Assembly (NCBI RefSeq): GCF_958299795.1
Contig: NC_133205.1
Coordinates: 29,572,582-29,636,581, forward strand
Length of the DNA: 64,000 bases
Source of the DNA: Porites lutea
Lineage: Eukaryota; Cnidaria; Anthozoa; Scleractinia; Poritidae
Direction of reading: 5' to 3'
Position numbers and translations under genes: made by a program. Shown piece by piece: positions 37,311-48,412 of the stretch. How positions within the stretch are numbered: the stretch's first letter is position 1; every line of letters begins with the position of its first letter. Under the pieces are notes generated by a model. It was not told the origin of the DNA, made no database searches, and worked only from the letters and a program-made list of their open reading frames with translations.

Positions 37311-38072
37311 ATGGGAATGGGTCAGTGTTTTAGCTGTTTTAGGGGCTTCTATATAAGATGGCCTACATCAAAAAATGATAGGAAATACGTGTGTTTCCGA
37401 CACAAACAAAGGAACTGATTCTCGTACCTTTTTTAAATAAAGGTCAGTCCTTCTAATTTATCTAAGTTCGTTTTCTCCACCTTGCCGTGGACTTGGGAAT
37501 ACTAAAGCGTCTGCTAAAACTAGAGCTAATCATTGATTACAGATCCGCGTTCCTCACTAAAGGAAACGTAATAGAGTCGAAAGGAGTCCAGTTTCCCAGC
37601 CGAGATGCTCCTGATAAAATTAATAGGGGCGGGTAATTTGCAGTCGCCCGTGATACCTAGAAAATGGTTGGCTTTGTACCACATGAGCACCAAGATTAGG
37701 ATGCGTTCTGACAAACGCGACAATTGTTCCAGAATTTTGTTCTTATGTGTTCATCAGTGACAGCAAGGTACAGAACCCAATATTTTCCTTTCTTTTAGAC
37801 TTTTCAGTACGTCATGCTCCCCGACGATTTTTTATGACTATGTAGCTAGTATTTGGTGCATATGGCCACGTCGCCCTGGGAGTGAGTTGTACCGTTGCAT
37901 TTTGGGATCCAGAGAGGAGATAAACAATCGTTAAGGGCAAGTGTGATCTAGCGGGCTTGGAGACTGAGGGAAATGATTTAGTGTGACAAATTTTTTGGCG
38001 TGTACTCCTTCAAAATACACTATAAAAGTACAAATGTAACATTAAGCCGCCTTATAACAGTTAAACAAATAT

Positions 38073-38078
38073 TTTATT
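38073..38078 (-). terminator. Candidate polyadenylation signal of the ADF/cofilin gene
   Basis: AATAAA on the minus strand, 70 bp past the stop codon at 38148. Confidence 0.55.
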
Positions 38079-38147
38079 TGACACGATATTCATGCGTGGC
38101 CGCTGATAGTTAGAGTGCCTGCCACCATGAAAATGTAATTTGAATCT

Positions 38148-39427
38148 CTACTTTTTCCGTGTAACTTCCCTGGCGATTTCATTATATTCCAACTCGTCAG
38201 CATCGTTTGCTTGAATGTGCGCACTAACACCTTGAAGAACCTTTTTTAACGCATCCGCAGTACTTGATTGTACCATCTTTTTATCGACCAAACAGTTGTC
38301 AGAGCACCTAAAAAAATGAAGAAAGAAAGCTTACACTCGAAACAGTTTTCACCAGCAAAGTTGACATGTACCAGACTCAGTCCTGATGGGCTCCCTCTGC
38401 TGCTGATTGTTAGTTTTTTGGGTTAGTTTTTATAAGGCGAGCAAGGACGAGAGAGCATTTGAAATGACGCAAAAAGATCTTCAATCTAGAAGAACAGAGT
38501 ACCTGACGTGGTCAGGTAAGTGGTAGTATGGTACCAAATGTTACCGAGTCCTTGTACGGTGTATTCCCAGGCCTTCTCGGTCAACGATTTGGGGACGCAT
38601 CCGAGACGAACGGCCTCAAAATCTCGCTCGGACCACGTGAACCATAACGCATTGGTCGCGCGTAATAGTATGATAAATAGAAACCCACTGTTCTGTTCAA
38701 GATAACGTACGTGCCAGTGGAGCTCAAGACTTAAGACTGCTGTAACTTAATTAATTCATGTTTTCCTAAGCACTTACTGAACTTACCAGTTGATGAATGC
38801 TATCTTTTCTCTTCGGCCATCACTAGTTTCCAGCTTAAAATCAAACAATAGGTACTTAGGTTCTTGCTCCTTAGCCAGAATCCTTTCTCTCAGTCTGTTA
38901 AACACTTCTTCGTTTTCCCTTTGGGTGCAGTCCGGGAGAAACGGCTTTCCGACTTCATCGATTACCACCTCTTTCTTGTCCTTGATCGACATGATCATGT
39001 AGCCATATTTCTTGTTGATTTTCATGTCGTTAAAGCATCTTGCGCAATCTTCATGAATGGGAATGTTAGAAGACTTGAATAAAAGAAAAGTGACTAAAGA
39101 TCAGAACAACAGTTTTAAACAATTTGTCCATAGAGATAATACGGACGTCCTAAAAACAGATTTATTACCCGCTAAGGCTGTAGCCAGTCCACAGACATTT
39201 TTTTGTTTTGTATTTGTGTTTACTTTTTTTTCTCTTTTTCTCATTTCGACAATACGACAGCGCATTGACGACCGACTTAATGTCGAGAAACACAAAACAA
39301 TAATCATTAAATAATCATTCATTTATCTTTGGCAGATAAGTGCATGTCATCACTTTCTTTTTGCAGAGTGTTTGTCAATAAAAATAGAACAACAACAACA
39401 ACAACAAAAAAAAACAATACTCACCAT
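38148..39427 (-). CDS. ADF/cofilin-family actin-binding protein
   Basis: Exons 39427-39425 (the ATG alone, followed by donor GTGAGT), 39073-38787 and 38307-38148 give 149 residues. Splitting the start codon from the rest of the protein is the classic animal ADF/cofilin arrangement. The N-terminus MSSNIPIHEDC offers Ser2/Ser3 at the usual inhibitory phosphorylation position. KYLLFDFKLE and KIAFINWCSDN match the YALYDxxFE and LxFxxWxPD strands. The long actin-binding helix reads DKKMVQSSTADALKK, where most relatives have KxKMxYxSSKDALKK. The central Met is kept, but the SK pair is replaced by TA. Cytoplasmic; binds and severs or sequesters ADP-actin if active. At 149 residues it is close to the short ADF forms. 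The altered helix suggests a divergent paralogue. Confidence 0.9.
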
Positions 39428-41849
39428 ACTCTGCCTGCGTATGAGTTTTGTCCCCTGAAGGAACAAATAAAAACTTGTTGAACTCCAACCAAAGAAAACA
39501 TATGTTCACATCAAAATCCAAATTTTCTTCATGTAAAATCCTTAGACATAAATAGCAGTATGCAAAATTTCCTGTCAAAGCACTTTCACTGAAATGGTAA
39601 AACCAAGATGGAATTTGGCTCACAGAGTTAAAAGAGAGTTATACTCGGCGGGCACTGAATAATCTTGCCATGTACTAGTGGCTGGGTTAAGACTGAGTAA
39701 GATATTTAGGCATGTCAATATTTATTAATGCAAATCAATGTTAACATAATAAATCCGGTGGTCATGGGGTTCCAGATGCAAATTTGTTCAATTTAACGTT
39801 TCTCCTGGTCGATTTTGGTAAAGTGTCGAGTTCATTTGCGAACGAGCTTCGGTGAAACTCAAATGCTTCTTCTAGAAACGGAAATATATTCCCGAAATAT
39901 TGACTATTTTGTTATAGACTCCCTTGCGTTTATATTTTGTCTAGCATTCGTAAGCAATAGTTAGAACAATATAACTACTCCGACGTCCAATCAGCACTTA
40001 TGACCAGATTCCGGACAGATTTTACGTCATCATATAGAATTTCTGTCGCTGAGTCGTAGACGTTCCTCCTCGCGAAGCGTCCCCCGGCGGCGATGAGCGA
40101 GGAGAAACGTCTGTTTCGCAGGCTACAATCAGCTGAATCAGATCAATAGTAAAGTTTCTCCCGAACGAGGCTAAATATACGTTTAGTTATTCGCGTGTTA
40201 ATCGGTGTTTGTCCCGGAGAAGATCTTCAGCCCGGGGGGGGGGGGGGGGGGGGCACTTGGGTATTTTTCGGGTGGAGGCTCCATCTGTCTGCGTCTGAAG
40301 CAGATAACGGATATATAGAACGTATCAGACGATCAAAATTCATTCAGACGAACTTAACTGAGCCAGAAGTCAAACTTTTCATGAACTTAACTCACGTCTC
40401 ATGAAAAGTTTGACGTTTGGCCCAGGCCTGTTCAAACAAATTAGAATTCAAACTTTTCTTTCCCCTTACCCGGGTAAATCGCGAGTTTTTTACATTGTTC
40501 GAATTAATACCTTTTCAAAGAGGTATAGTTTTGACTAAAAACGCGGGAACACGCTTTTTTCAGGCCTAACAATCATATAATTGTGCCTACAAATTCGAAG
40601 GAATGTAAAAGGCTGGAGAAAAGAGACATGAAGTGTGTGTTTAACGTAAGACAATAAGGTGATGATTTCAGACAAATGATAAGCCTGAATATGTAGCGAA
40701 CGAAGCCATAGAACGGATGATCTAATCTGTTTCCGCCAGTGTTAGTGGCTGAAAAATAAACATGAACTGCTCGCCAATGTAGCTGTTTAAAAAGTTTGTT
40801 TGCGCTTTCCTTTTGCACTAAAAGCTGAAATACATCCCTGTAAATGCATAAAATTAAACAAAGAAAGAAAAATTAAGGATTAATCGCTGCCACAGAGAAC
40901 AGAACTCGTCTGAGCTGAGTCTTACGATATTTGCAAGTATGACTGACTTCACGTCTAGCTTGCAGTTATCTGACTGAGTTTGAGAAACGAAAATCGAGAA
41001 GAGAAAAACCGTTTTTCAGTCCGTGGGTAATAGTTCCACTGTTTCTGACTAAATCAAAGAGCTATTGATTTACTCAAATTCCCGCGATAGTTTTATGTGA
41101 CTGTTTTTAAAACAACCCTTTTTAAAATTCAATCTTTTAAACAATAAAAGAAAATCGATAGTAAACAGTTATGTGACTGCCCTAATCACCAAATCTTACC
41201 ACTATTTGAGCGTCTTGGTGCCGAACACTGTATGACAGTGGACTTAGCTATCGTACACACAAGTGAGTGCTGAACAAAAAAATTAAAGACCTTGTCCTGA
41301 CCTTTAAATAACTGGAGGTATGAGAAGGGAGGGAAGTTTGATCCAGGAGTGGCAACTTATTCTAGGATGCCAACTGGTGACGGCAGTCAGTTCTCACTAA
41401 ACCAACACCGTTGGGGCTGGCACAAGGAACACTAATGGTCTATATATTCAAACAAGAATCGCCGAAAGGCGATTTTAATTGCGCCGCCAAGGGGCGATTT
41501 TGTCTGAGGGGAGGGGTTGGCTCTACACACACAGGCCACCACATAACGTTGTCGCCGTCCATTGCGTGACATAGGATCTCGTGTGCGAGTAAAACAAACT
41601 TATATTCACGAACATTGTACCATTTTGGAAGACTTTCGTAACAAGATAGTCTGCGTAGCAGGCGCTTGGAAGTAGTGTGGGCAAAAAAGAACGGGCGCGC
41701 GAGAGGGAGACACGCGAGGGGAGAGGGATCCTGACGGTGTAGCTGGCAGTTTTGTCGTACAAGCGCGTGAATGATTTAAATGACCCGAAATTAAAAAAAT
41801 AAAATTTCCAGTAAACTTTACTGTTGGACACGTATGTCCTCTTAAACAA

Positions 41850-42093
41850 ATTGGGCCGGTTATTTAAACGGAGTTTAACCTGTGCTTAACACAACGGCGT
41901 TCTAAGTCATTTTCAGTTTGCACAACGCTTTTATCTTAACACCATTTTTGGTGAACGGTTGCATTAAAGCATATAGTATAGACTAGAAATGCATTTACCT
42001 CCTTAAATTTACCCAATGAGGAAGATATCTGGAGGTTCAAAAATTTCTTAAATCGCGGTTTAACTTAAACTTTACTTAAATAACCGACCGATT
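41850..42093. mobile_element. Inverted-repeat element, CGGTTATTTAAA ends
   Basis: Left GGGCCGGTTATTTAAACGG and right TACTTAAATAACCGACCG form imperfect inverted ends that extend into GGTTTAA/TTTAACC. Confidence 0.6.
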
Positions 42094-42652
42094 ATTTCCA
42101 GAGGCAGTACGCACTCCAAGTTAATCAGTAAACTTTACTGTTTGACAACTACTTCCAAAGACAGCTCATCAGGAGACCAGTATGGAGTTTTTTTGAACTT
42201 TGCCCACAAGCTAAACATTACTGACCCACACCTTTTTTGTCACTACTCTATAGCCTACAAATGTACCCTTCCTTCTAAGCTTGCTTACCAAGCGAGCAAG
42301 GGATGAGATCTTTCCTCACACGCTGCTCATTATTCATAGCCAAGGGTTAACAACTTGATATTGCACTTAAATATAAATATTATTAAATACTGTTCACAAT
42401 ACTGAGCCATTCTGTCTATTTTGTGTTCTATAGTAGTATTGGGTATTAAACAAAAGAAGAATTGGAACAATTTTGTTCTCTGGGAAACCGCCCACCTACC
42501 CCTTCCCTAAGCTAACATTAACACTTCTCACTTAGGGCAAAATAATGGCTTAAGGGAGGGGTAAATAGGAAGTTTACCAAAAACCTAAATTGATCCGAAG
42601 AATCAAGGTTCTAAGCATCAGATGCCGTCAGCCTAAGCGTCTTTAAAGACCT

Positions 42653-42799
42653 GGGCCCAGTTGAAGAAAAGGTGGATGGCATTATATACCAGCTAAATCT
42701 CTATCCAATGGATAGTGCAATTGGTTTCCCTAATATCAATCTGGTAGATAGAGATTTATCTGATGGATAGCATTATCCAGCTTTTGAACAACTAGGGCC
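42653..42799. mobile_element. MITE with GGGCCCAGTTG ends
   Basis: About 147 bp with imperfect inverted ends GGGCCCAGTTG / CAACTAGGGCC and inner GGATAG/CTATCC palindromes. A widespread animal MITE type. Confidence 0.7.
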
Positions 42800-43003
42800 T
42801 GATGAGATGCATTATAATCTAGCTGCCAGCCCTCACACCTGCAGATTGAAAACTTTTAATTCAATCGAATGTCCACTCATGCCTGCACCCAATGAAAGTG
42901 AACAAGGCATGTGACAGATGGAATCACGCTAACAAAATGATAAATGTGGTAGATACCGGTGATTATTGCTTCGACATACAAATTTTCAGAGCTCAAAATG
43001 CAG

Positions 43004-43009
43004 TTTATT
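43004..43009 (-). terminator. Candidate polyadenylation signal of EDF1
   Basis: AATAAA on the minus strand, about 100 bp past the EDF1 stop at 43110. Confidence 0.55.
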
Positions 43010-43109
43010 GTAAATATAATAAAATTATGCTGCTTTAGGAGAACAGACATCCTGAACTTCATTCTCTGGCAAGGAGCGAAATGATATTGAACACAAGCTT
43101 TGCAAAGTG

Positions 43110-46100
43110 TCACTTCTTCCCCTTGCCACCAGGCGCTAACGGCTTCCCTTTGTCCTTCCCACGAAGCTTGACACCTGCAACATTTAAAAAAGGAAAAAAT
43201 CACCAATGAACACCACCTCTTTTAGTTAAATACTAACTCAGAATACCATGAATGCTTGGTATGCATGGTTAACATGGGTGCCAAGCCTATGCTGAAATTG
43301 GGGTCAATTTACCATTAACAAAACACAGACAAAATGGTAATGTATTGTTCCTTACACTCACCAAGTGCACGCTCAATTTTACTCATCACTTGATTGTTCG
43401 GAATTGCTTTTCCGGACTCATAATCCATTATCACCTGAGGCTTTTCATTGATTTTCTGAGAAATAAAGATAGAATGGTGATGGTTAGAAGACAAGGTGAA
43501 ACACCTGTAAGCTCAAAACTCCAAGGATACGCTTACGCTAACATTATCTACCAGTAAACTGTTTTATATGGGTCTGAAAAATCTTCGCAAAGACAGATTT
43601 ATAAATTTTGAAACAATTATAAAAAACTGTGCAATGCAATTAATTGTACAAATGTCAAAGTTTTTAAAAATATGCTCTGAAAAAGGAGGAAAATAAGACG
43701 TTTCAAGGGGGATCCTTCTTCTTCAGTGGTTTAAAAAAGCAGGGCTCGAAATTAAAAAAAGTCCGCATCACAATTTGTGAGTAATTCCTTAATTTTTCCG
43801 CTGGATTTTTCAGATAAAGATGCAGCAGCCAGTAACAAGTAAGACACAAGGCTGTTAAATATAATTTATTTATAAGCTAGGCTATAAAACGGTCGCAAAA
43901 TCGCTACCAATGGAGAAATTTTAGTCACATAAGTGAAATCTTTATTCGCAAATGTGCCTGATACAGGCCGCAATTTTTAGCCCTGAAAATACTGAAAATA
44001 GCATATGAAATGTAACATTCAAATAAAAGTGAAAAAGAAAGATCTAACATTACATGGCCAAACTGACTTTGAGAGGTTCAAATAAAGTTGAAGTCCATAT
44101 CTGGGCCAGACTGGTCTAGTATGCTGTGGTCTGAATATCACCTTAAAACTGCACCTTTGGGTTGCACTGCTGAATCCAGAAAGGATCAAGGTGGCAATAA
44201 ATCAAAAACCTGACACTTAGTTAATTTTGCAGCACTCTATGCCATTTATGCCACTTCCTACACTTACCATTCTGGTATTTATATAATTGGTGCTAAGAAG
44301 ATGTCATGTCTACAACACTGTAACTGAATGGTCATCTTACCGTTGCTAAGTCCTTCTGTGTTAATTTCTTCTCCATTCTCATCTGCTGAATGAGCTTTCC
44401 AACATCAAGAGAAACTTTTTCATCTGATAAAAATTTGAATAGCTCAAACTGACTTTTGTCCGTTAACTTTACAAAACCGTATGTGAATGATTTTACAGGA
44501 CTTAGTGAGTAGGATTCTACTATTACAGAAAATTAGAATTTTACCATCATCATGATGGAAAATGTGAAATTTCCCAGCAAACATCTCACTGTAGGTTAAT
44601 CACAGCCCACATATTGCATGTGTAAAACTGCAAACATGGCAAACTATAATAATAACCAAGACCGTTCAACCACCAAGAAGAACAAGAAATGCCGTAGAAA
44701 TAAAGTGCTAAGCTCTGCCCCTCACTGGAGGTCTTCAGACTTGCTTCAAAACAATTTATCAGATATGGACTTGCTTCACCTTAGGTCAGGAGACCATTTT
44801 TTTTTTGTTCTAGACGTGTCAAGAGACTATCCCTCAAAATCTTGTTCAGTTTAACAACTTTTAATAAAATAATATTGAAATACATGCCACACAAGAAAAC
44901 CCACAGAAAAATGTGTTATTAAAGACCCACAAAATTAAGTACCAATAAGGTTATTATTTACAGATTTTACTTATTGCAAGGAATTCTGTGAATAAATTAA
45001 AATGCTGTGTTCTTAATAGTTCACTAGCATTTGATTTGGCTTACAGGTTATAACATTTGTCATGACTGAACAATCACCTCAAACTTAATTTGGAGTGTGA
45101 TGATTCAAACAACTTGAATGTGCTTAGCTTCACTGATTCTTATCAGGAATAGTTTTCTGTGCACACAGACATCATGATAAATTTACTTACGATGTAACTC
45201 TTCTGTCTCCCGATCAAGTTTAGCAGTATCCTTGCTGGAAGAGTGCTGCTTGTTTGCACCAGCACCATCTAAAAGTAAAACAAAATTGTTACACATTACA
45301 TTTTCTTTCCTCTTTTCTTCTGTATACACTGCTAGTGTACAGCATGGAGAATTCACTTGCAAAACAGGACAATGATGAAATTATTTTCTTTATTTTCATT
45401 ACCTAGTGTCACTACCATTACAACCATACAAACCACCAGGGGGCATAAACTTACACTTTTGTGTTGTTTCTACAGCACCACCATGTCTTTGTGCTTGTGC
45501 AACTGCCTTAAAAATAAGAAATAAATCAAATAACAATTTTGAGGTAGTGCTAAGTGGTTCTTTGTTTACCATTCCTGATCAAACTGGAATCGGAAACGTT
45601 AAATTTTGAGGACAGGGGAAAATTATTAAACTGATTATTAACAGATTAAAAAAATCTTAAAGAAAGGACAAGAACCAACAACAAACTCAACCCAATGTCA
45701 CTTCCAGGGTTCAAACCTACTCTGCTTGGTGCCTTCACCACTTCACGTTCTCTTAAGTAACTAGGGAATCTACCAGGAGCTTTTTTGATATAAATTCGCC
45801 TCAAACATGTAGAGCAAATGTGTTGTTATTCATGCCCAATAAGTAATGCCAGCCTTTACATCTAAATCTAAAGTTGCAGTATAAATAAAGTATAAATTTA
45901 TAAATTTTTAGCCTTGATAACACCCCTAAACCTGACCCTTCTTCTATGGAAATTATTTGACCCTGTTCATTCAAGGGAAATGACATTCCCAGATATGATC
46001 TTGAATTCCAGAATTGACAGGGAGGATCTTGCTGGCTGCTGATAGCCAATCAAATTAGAGAATTTTGTTATAGTTATCATTAGTCAGGTCTTGTCCCAGT

Positions 46101-46364
46101 AAACTATGTTCAAAACCCTCAAGACATTCAGTTTTTAGGTAAAAAGAAAAAACAATAATTGCAAGAGAAAAATAACGAAATAATGCTCCGTGCAAATGAA
46201 CACAACTCCAGATTATTGTATTAAAGCTTTGTATATCATCACAGTACATAAGCTAAAAAACCAGTTACTTCATCTATTTATTATACCTGTTTTGATCGGA
46301 GTTCAGCTGCCCTTGGTGTTTTCTTGCGAAGATATGTCACCGAGTCCCAGTCAGATTCAGCCAT
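43110..46364 (-). CDS. EDF1: Endothelial differentiation-related factor 1 / multiprotein bridging factor 1
   Basis: Six exons: 46364-46287, 45506-45455, 45268-45191, 44423-44341, 43455-43362 and 43174-43110, encoding 149 residues (human 148). The protein begins [15 protein letters not shown] and contains [11 protein letters not shown] (helical linker), an IQ-like [18 protein letters not shown], and the Cro/C1-type helix-turn-helix ([20 protein letters not shown]). It ends with [12 protein letters not shown] and a Lys-rich tail. EDF1/MBF1 is a transcriptional coactivator that links bZIP or nuclear-receptor factors to TBP, and it also acts at collided ribosomes. All splice phases agree, for example ACG|AAA, CAT split C|AT and CTT G|GT. 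It is divergently arranged with NFKBIL1, with about 465 bp between start codons. No odd features; a canonical orthologue. Confidence 0.98.
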
Positions 46365-46829
46365 ATTTATTTTGAAGAAATACCGTTCTCTTAGTTTGGT
46401 ACTGAAAAGTAAAAGTGTTTGAACTACGAATCAAGGCCAAGAATAAAGCATGCGTCAGCATGCGTGAAAAAACGCTGCCCTGTTACATGTAATAGCAGGC
46501 TCAGCTCTTTCTTGTTTGTTGCATCAGATCGCACCGGATTGTACCAGATCTCGAATCTTGCATCAGAGCAATGAAATAATCAGCGCTTTTCGGTCCAGTA
46601 GATTTATTTCGCGGGTGAAAATAGAATATTCTTGGCAATGTAGCTGAGCTATTTAATTAACTTTTTATTCAAACCGGAAGAAGAAAATCCTGGAAATGAG
46701 GCTTGAGGTGAGAACGACCGAGCGGGCAGCTGGGCTCTAGATGTTAAAATTCCAATATGGCGGTTTTTCGTATAGTCTAACCTTTTTCTTAGCGGATTTT
46801 TGACACATTTTTTCTTCAGCCAGAAAATC
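46365..46829. promoter_or_regulatory. Shared divergent promoter region of EDF1 and NFKBIL1
   Basis: A 465-bp spacer separates the two opposed start codons. No TATA-like box is obvious at either end. The segment CAATATGGCGG near 46752 is a YY1-like element often found in housekeeping promoters. A polypyrimidine tract ending in CTTCAG just before the NFKBIL1 ATG may be a 3' splice site of a leader intron. The head-to-head layout and the small gap are seen directly; shared control is inferred. Confidence 0.6.
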
Positions 46830-47912
46830 ATGGGTAAGTCTACGGAGGAAAAACTTTTTCGTTACATTAAGGCTGGGAAGCTACATCGCGTACGATCGCT
46901 TTTTAAGAAATACAAACCATCTTACTTAACTACTATTGTGGATCGTAAAGGAAGGTCTGCTCTGCATGCTTCTTGTCTTCTCGGAAATGATGCGATAATG
47001 AGGTTACTTTTGAAAAACGGAGCAGATGTGGAAGTTATAGACAGCGATGGGAATACACCTCTTCACTTTGCTTTGAAATACGCGACAGAAACTTCGCGGA
47101 TTTCTGCATTCAATGACTTGATTGTACCGTTATTAAATTTATGTAGTCGTCAAGTTCTTGACATGAAAAATAGCGACGGAAAAACAGCAAGGGAATGTCT
47201 TAGTCAGTTAAAAAGAGCCTACTGTCAGCGGCGAGAGGAAGCAGAGGCTCTGAGAAAACAGCAATGGAGAATTGAAATGGAGGAGATGTCAAAACAGGAG
47301 GAGGAATTAGAATGGCAACGGAAGTTGCAGTTTGAAGCTGGTCAAGAAGATTTTTGTAAATACAGCGAGGAAGATTACCACGGATCAGCTCACGAGTCTT
47401 ATGATGAATGGGTGGAGAGGATTGTGCATGAAAGGCGACAAAAGAAGGCTTCAAGTGAAAGAAAACAACAGAAAGAAGCAGAAAGGAAAAGATATGAGAA
47501 ACAAGAAGAGGCAAGAAAGAGGACAAAAGAGCTTGAGCAGGAACATGAGGCTTACATGACGCAAATGTCAGTTGAACGTCAAAAATTAAAACTGGCAGCA
47601 TCTCAGACTGAGTATGAAACCCAATGTCAAACAATCTTTGACAGTGGTTTAAGGACAGATCTTACGTTTACTGATATATCCTGGCCTGGAGAACTAGGTG
47701 ATGCTACAGAAATGATCAATCTTATTGTTAAGTGGTCAGAAATGATATCGGAAGAAGAAGGAAGAAAGAAGTTTTTGAAAGAACAGCAAGTAAGGTGGCA
47801 CCCGGATAAATTTCTGCAAAAATGCGGTAATAGACTCTATACTGGTGACAAAGAAAGGATTATTGAACAAGTTAAAAAACTATCTCAAGAAATTAATTCA
47901 CTTTTAGATTGA
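46830..47912 (+). CDS. NFKBIL1: NF-kappa-B inhibitor-like protein 1
   Basis: Single exon of 360 residues (human 381). ATG 46830 begins MGKSTEEKLFRYIKAGK; the frame is open ten codons upstream but with no ATG. Residues about 15-105 hold ankyrin repeats (GRSALHASCLLGN, then DGNTPLHFALKYA). About 130-270 is a long Arg/Lys/Glu-rich coiled coil. The C-terminus carries a DnaJ-like RWHPDKFLQ with the HPD tripeptide near residue 321, a known feature of the family. The protein is nuclear and linked to mRNA processing and, less firmly, to NF-kB restraint. Intron loss is notable, since vertebrate NFKBIL1 has several exons. It is divergent from EDF1. Confidence 0.97.
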   Translation: MGKSTEEKLFRYIKAGKLHRVRSLFKKYKPSYLTTIVDRKGRSALHASCLLGNDAIMRLLLKNGADVEVIDSDGNTPLHFALKYATETSRISAFNDLIVPLLNLCSRQVLDMKNSDGKTARECLSQLKRAYCQRREEAEALRKQQWRIEMEEMSKQEEELEWQRKLQFEAGQEDFCKYSEEDYHGSAHESYDEWVERIVHERRQKKASSERKQQKEAERKRYEKQEEARKRTKELEQEHEAYMTQMSVERQKLKLAASQTEYETQCQTIFDSGLRTDLTFTDISWPGELGDATEMINLIVKWSEMISEEEGRKKFLKEQQVRWHPDKFLQKCGNRLYTGDKERIIEQVKKLSQEINSLLD

Positions 47913-48224
47913 AATATTATTCAAGAAAATAACAAAAGCATCAAAACCTTATGGGAGTTTAAAGTCAGTCAATATTAGTTAAGTGAGAGTTATCAATTAA
48001 AACAGCAAACTATTTTGTTATATATCTGGAAATTTTTTCTCAACAGCGTGTGCTCTCATTGGTTACTTCAAGGTCACATGAGATCTAACAATGAAACTGT
48101 TTCCTGCCAAAATCTCTGAGTGGGTAACATTGCAAAATCTATGATGTCAGAGGGTAACAATGTTACCTGCGAATGTTGACTGATGACTGCCGTTACAGCA
48201 AGGTTTAATGAATTTCCAGGTATA

Positions 48225-48412
48225 CAGTGGAACCCTGCCTTACGGCCACCTCGGTAATACGGTCACCTCATTATTACAGCGTCTTTTTTTGCCACCTGGC
48301 AAAACGGCCATACATTTTCTTGTAAAAAACCATCATTCATACGGTCACCCTGCCTTCAGTACGGTCAAATTTTTGTGGCCCATTGGTGATTTATAGTAAC
48401 AGGGTTTCACTT
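48225..48412. mobile_element. Tigger/pogo-like MITE, second family
   Basis: About 188 bp, TA-flanked, with ends CAGTGGAACCCTG and CAGGGTTTCACTT (imperfect inverse). ACGGTCA/ACGGCCA motifs recur inside. Confidence 0.72.

Larger units (their letters stand above)
35453..38147. other. Spacer between the death-domain and ADF/cofilin genes
   Basis: No gene supported. Holds a microsatellite, a minisatellite and one inverted-repeat element, plus the upstream region of the death-domain gene. Confidence 0.55.
39428..43109. other. Spacer between the ADF/cofilin gene and EDF1
   Basis: No gene supported. Contains a poly-G tract (40231-40252), a truncated MITE (40058-40128), a GC-rich repeat fragment at 41640-41760 and the elements at 41850-42093 and 42653-42799. 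Confidence 0.5.

Noticed and set aside
40231-40252. Poly-G run as a G-quadruplex regulator
   Set aside because: A long homopolymer in a gene-free region; no gene context to support a role.
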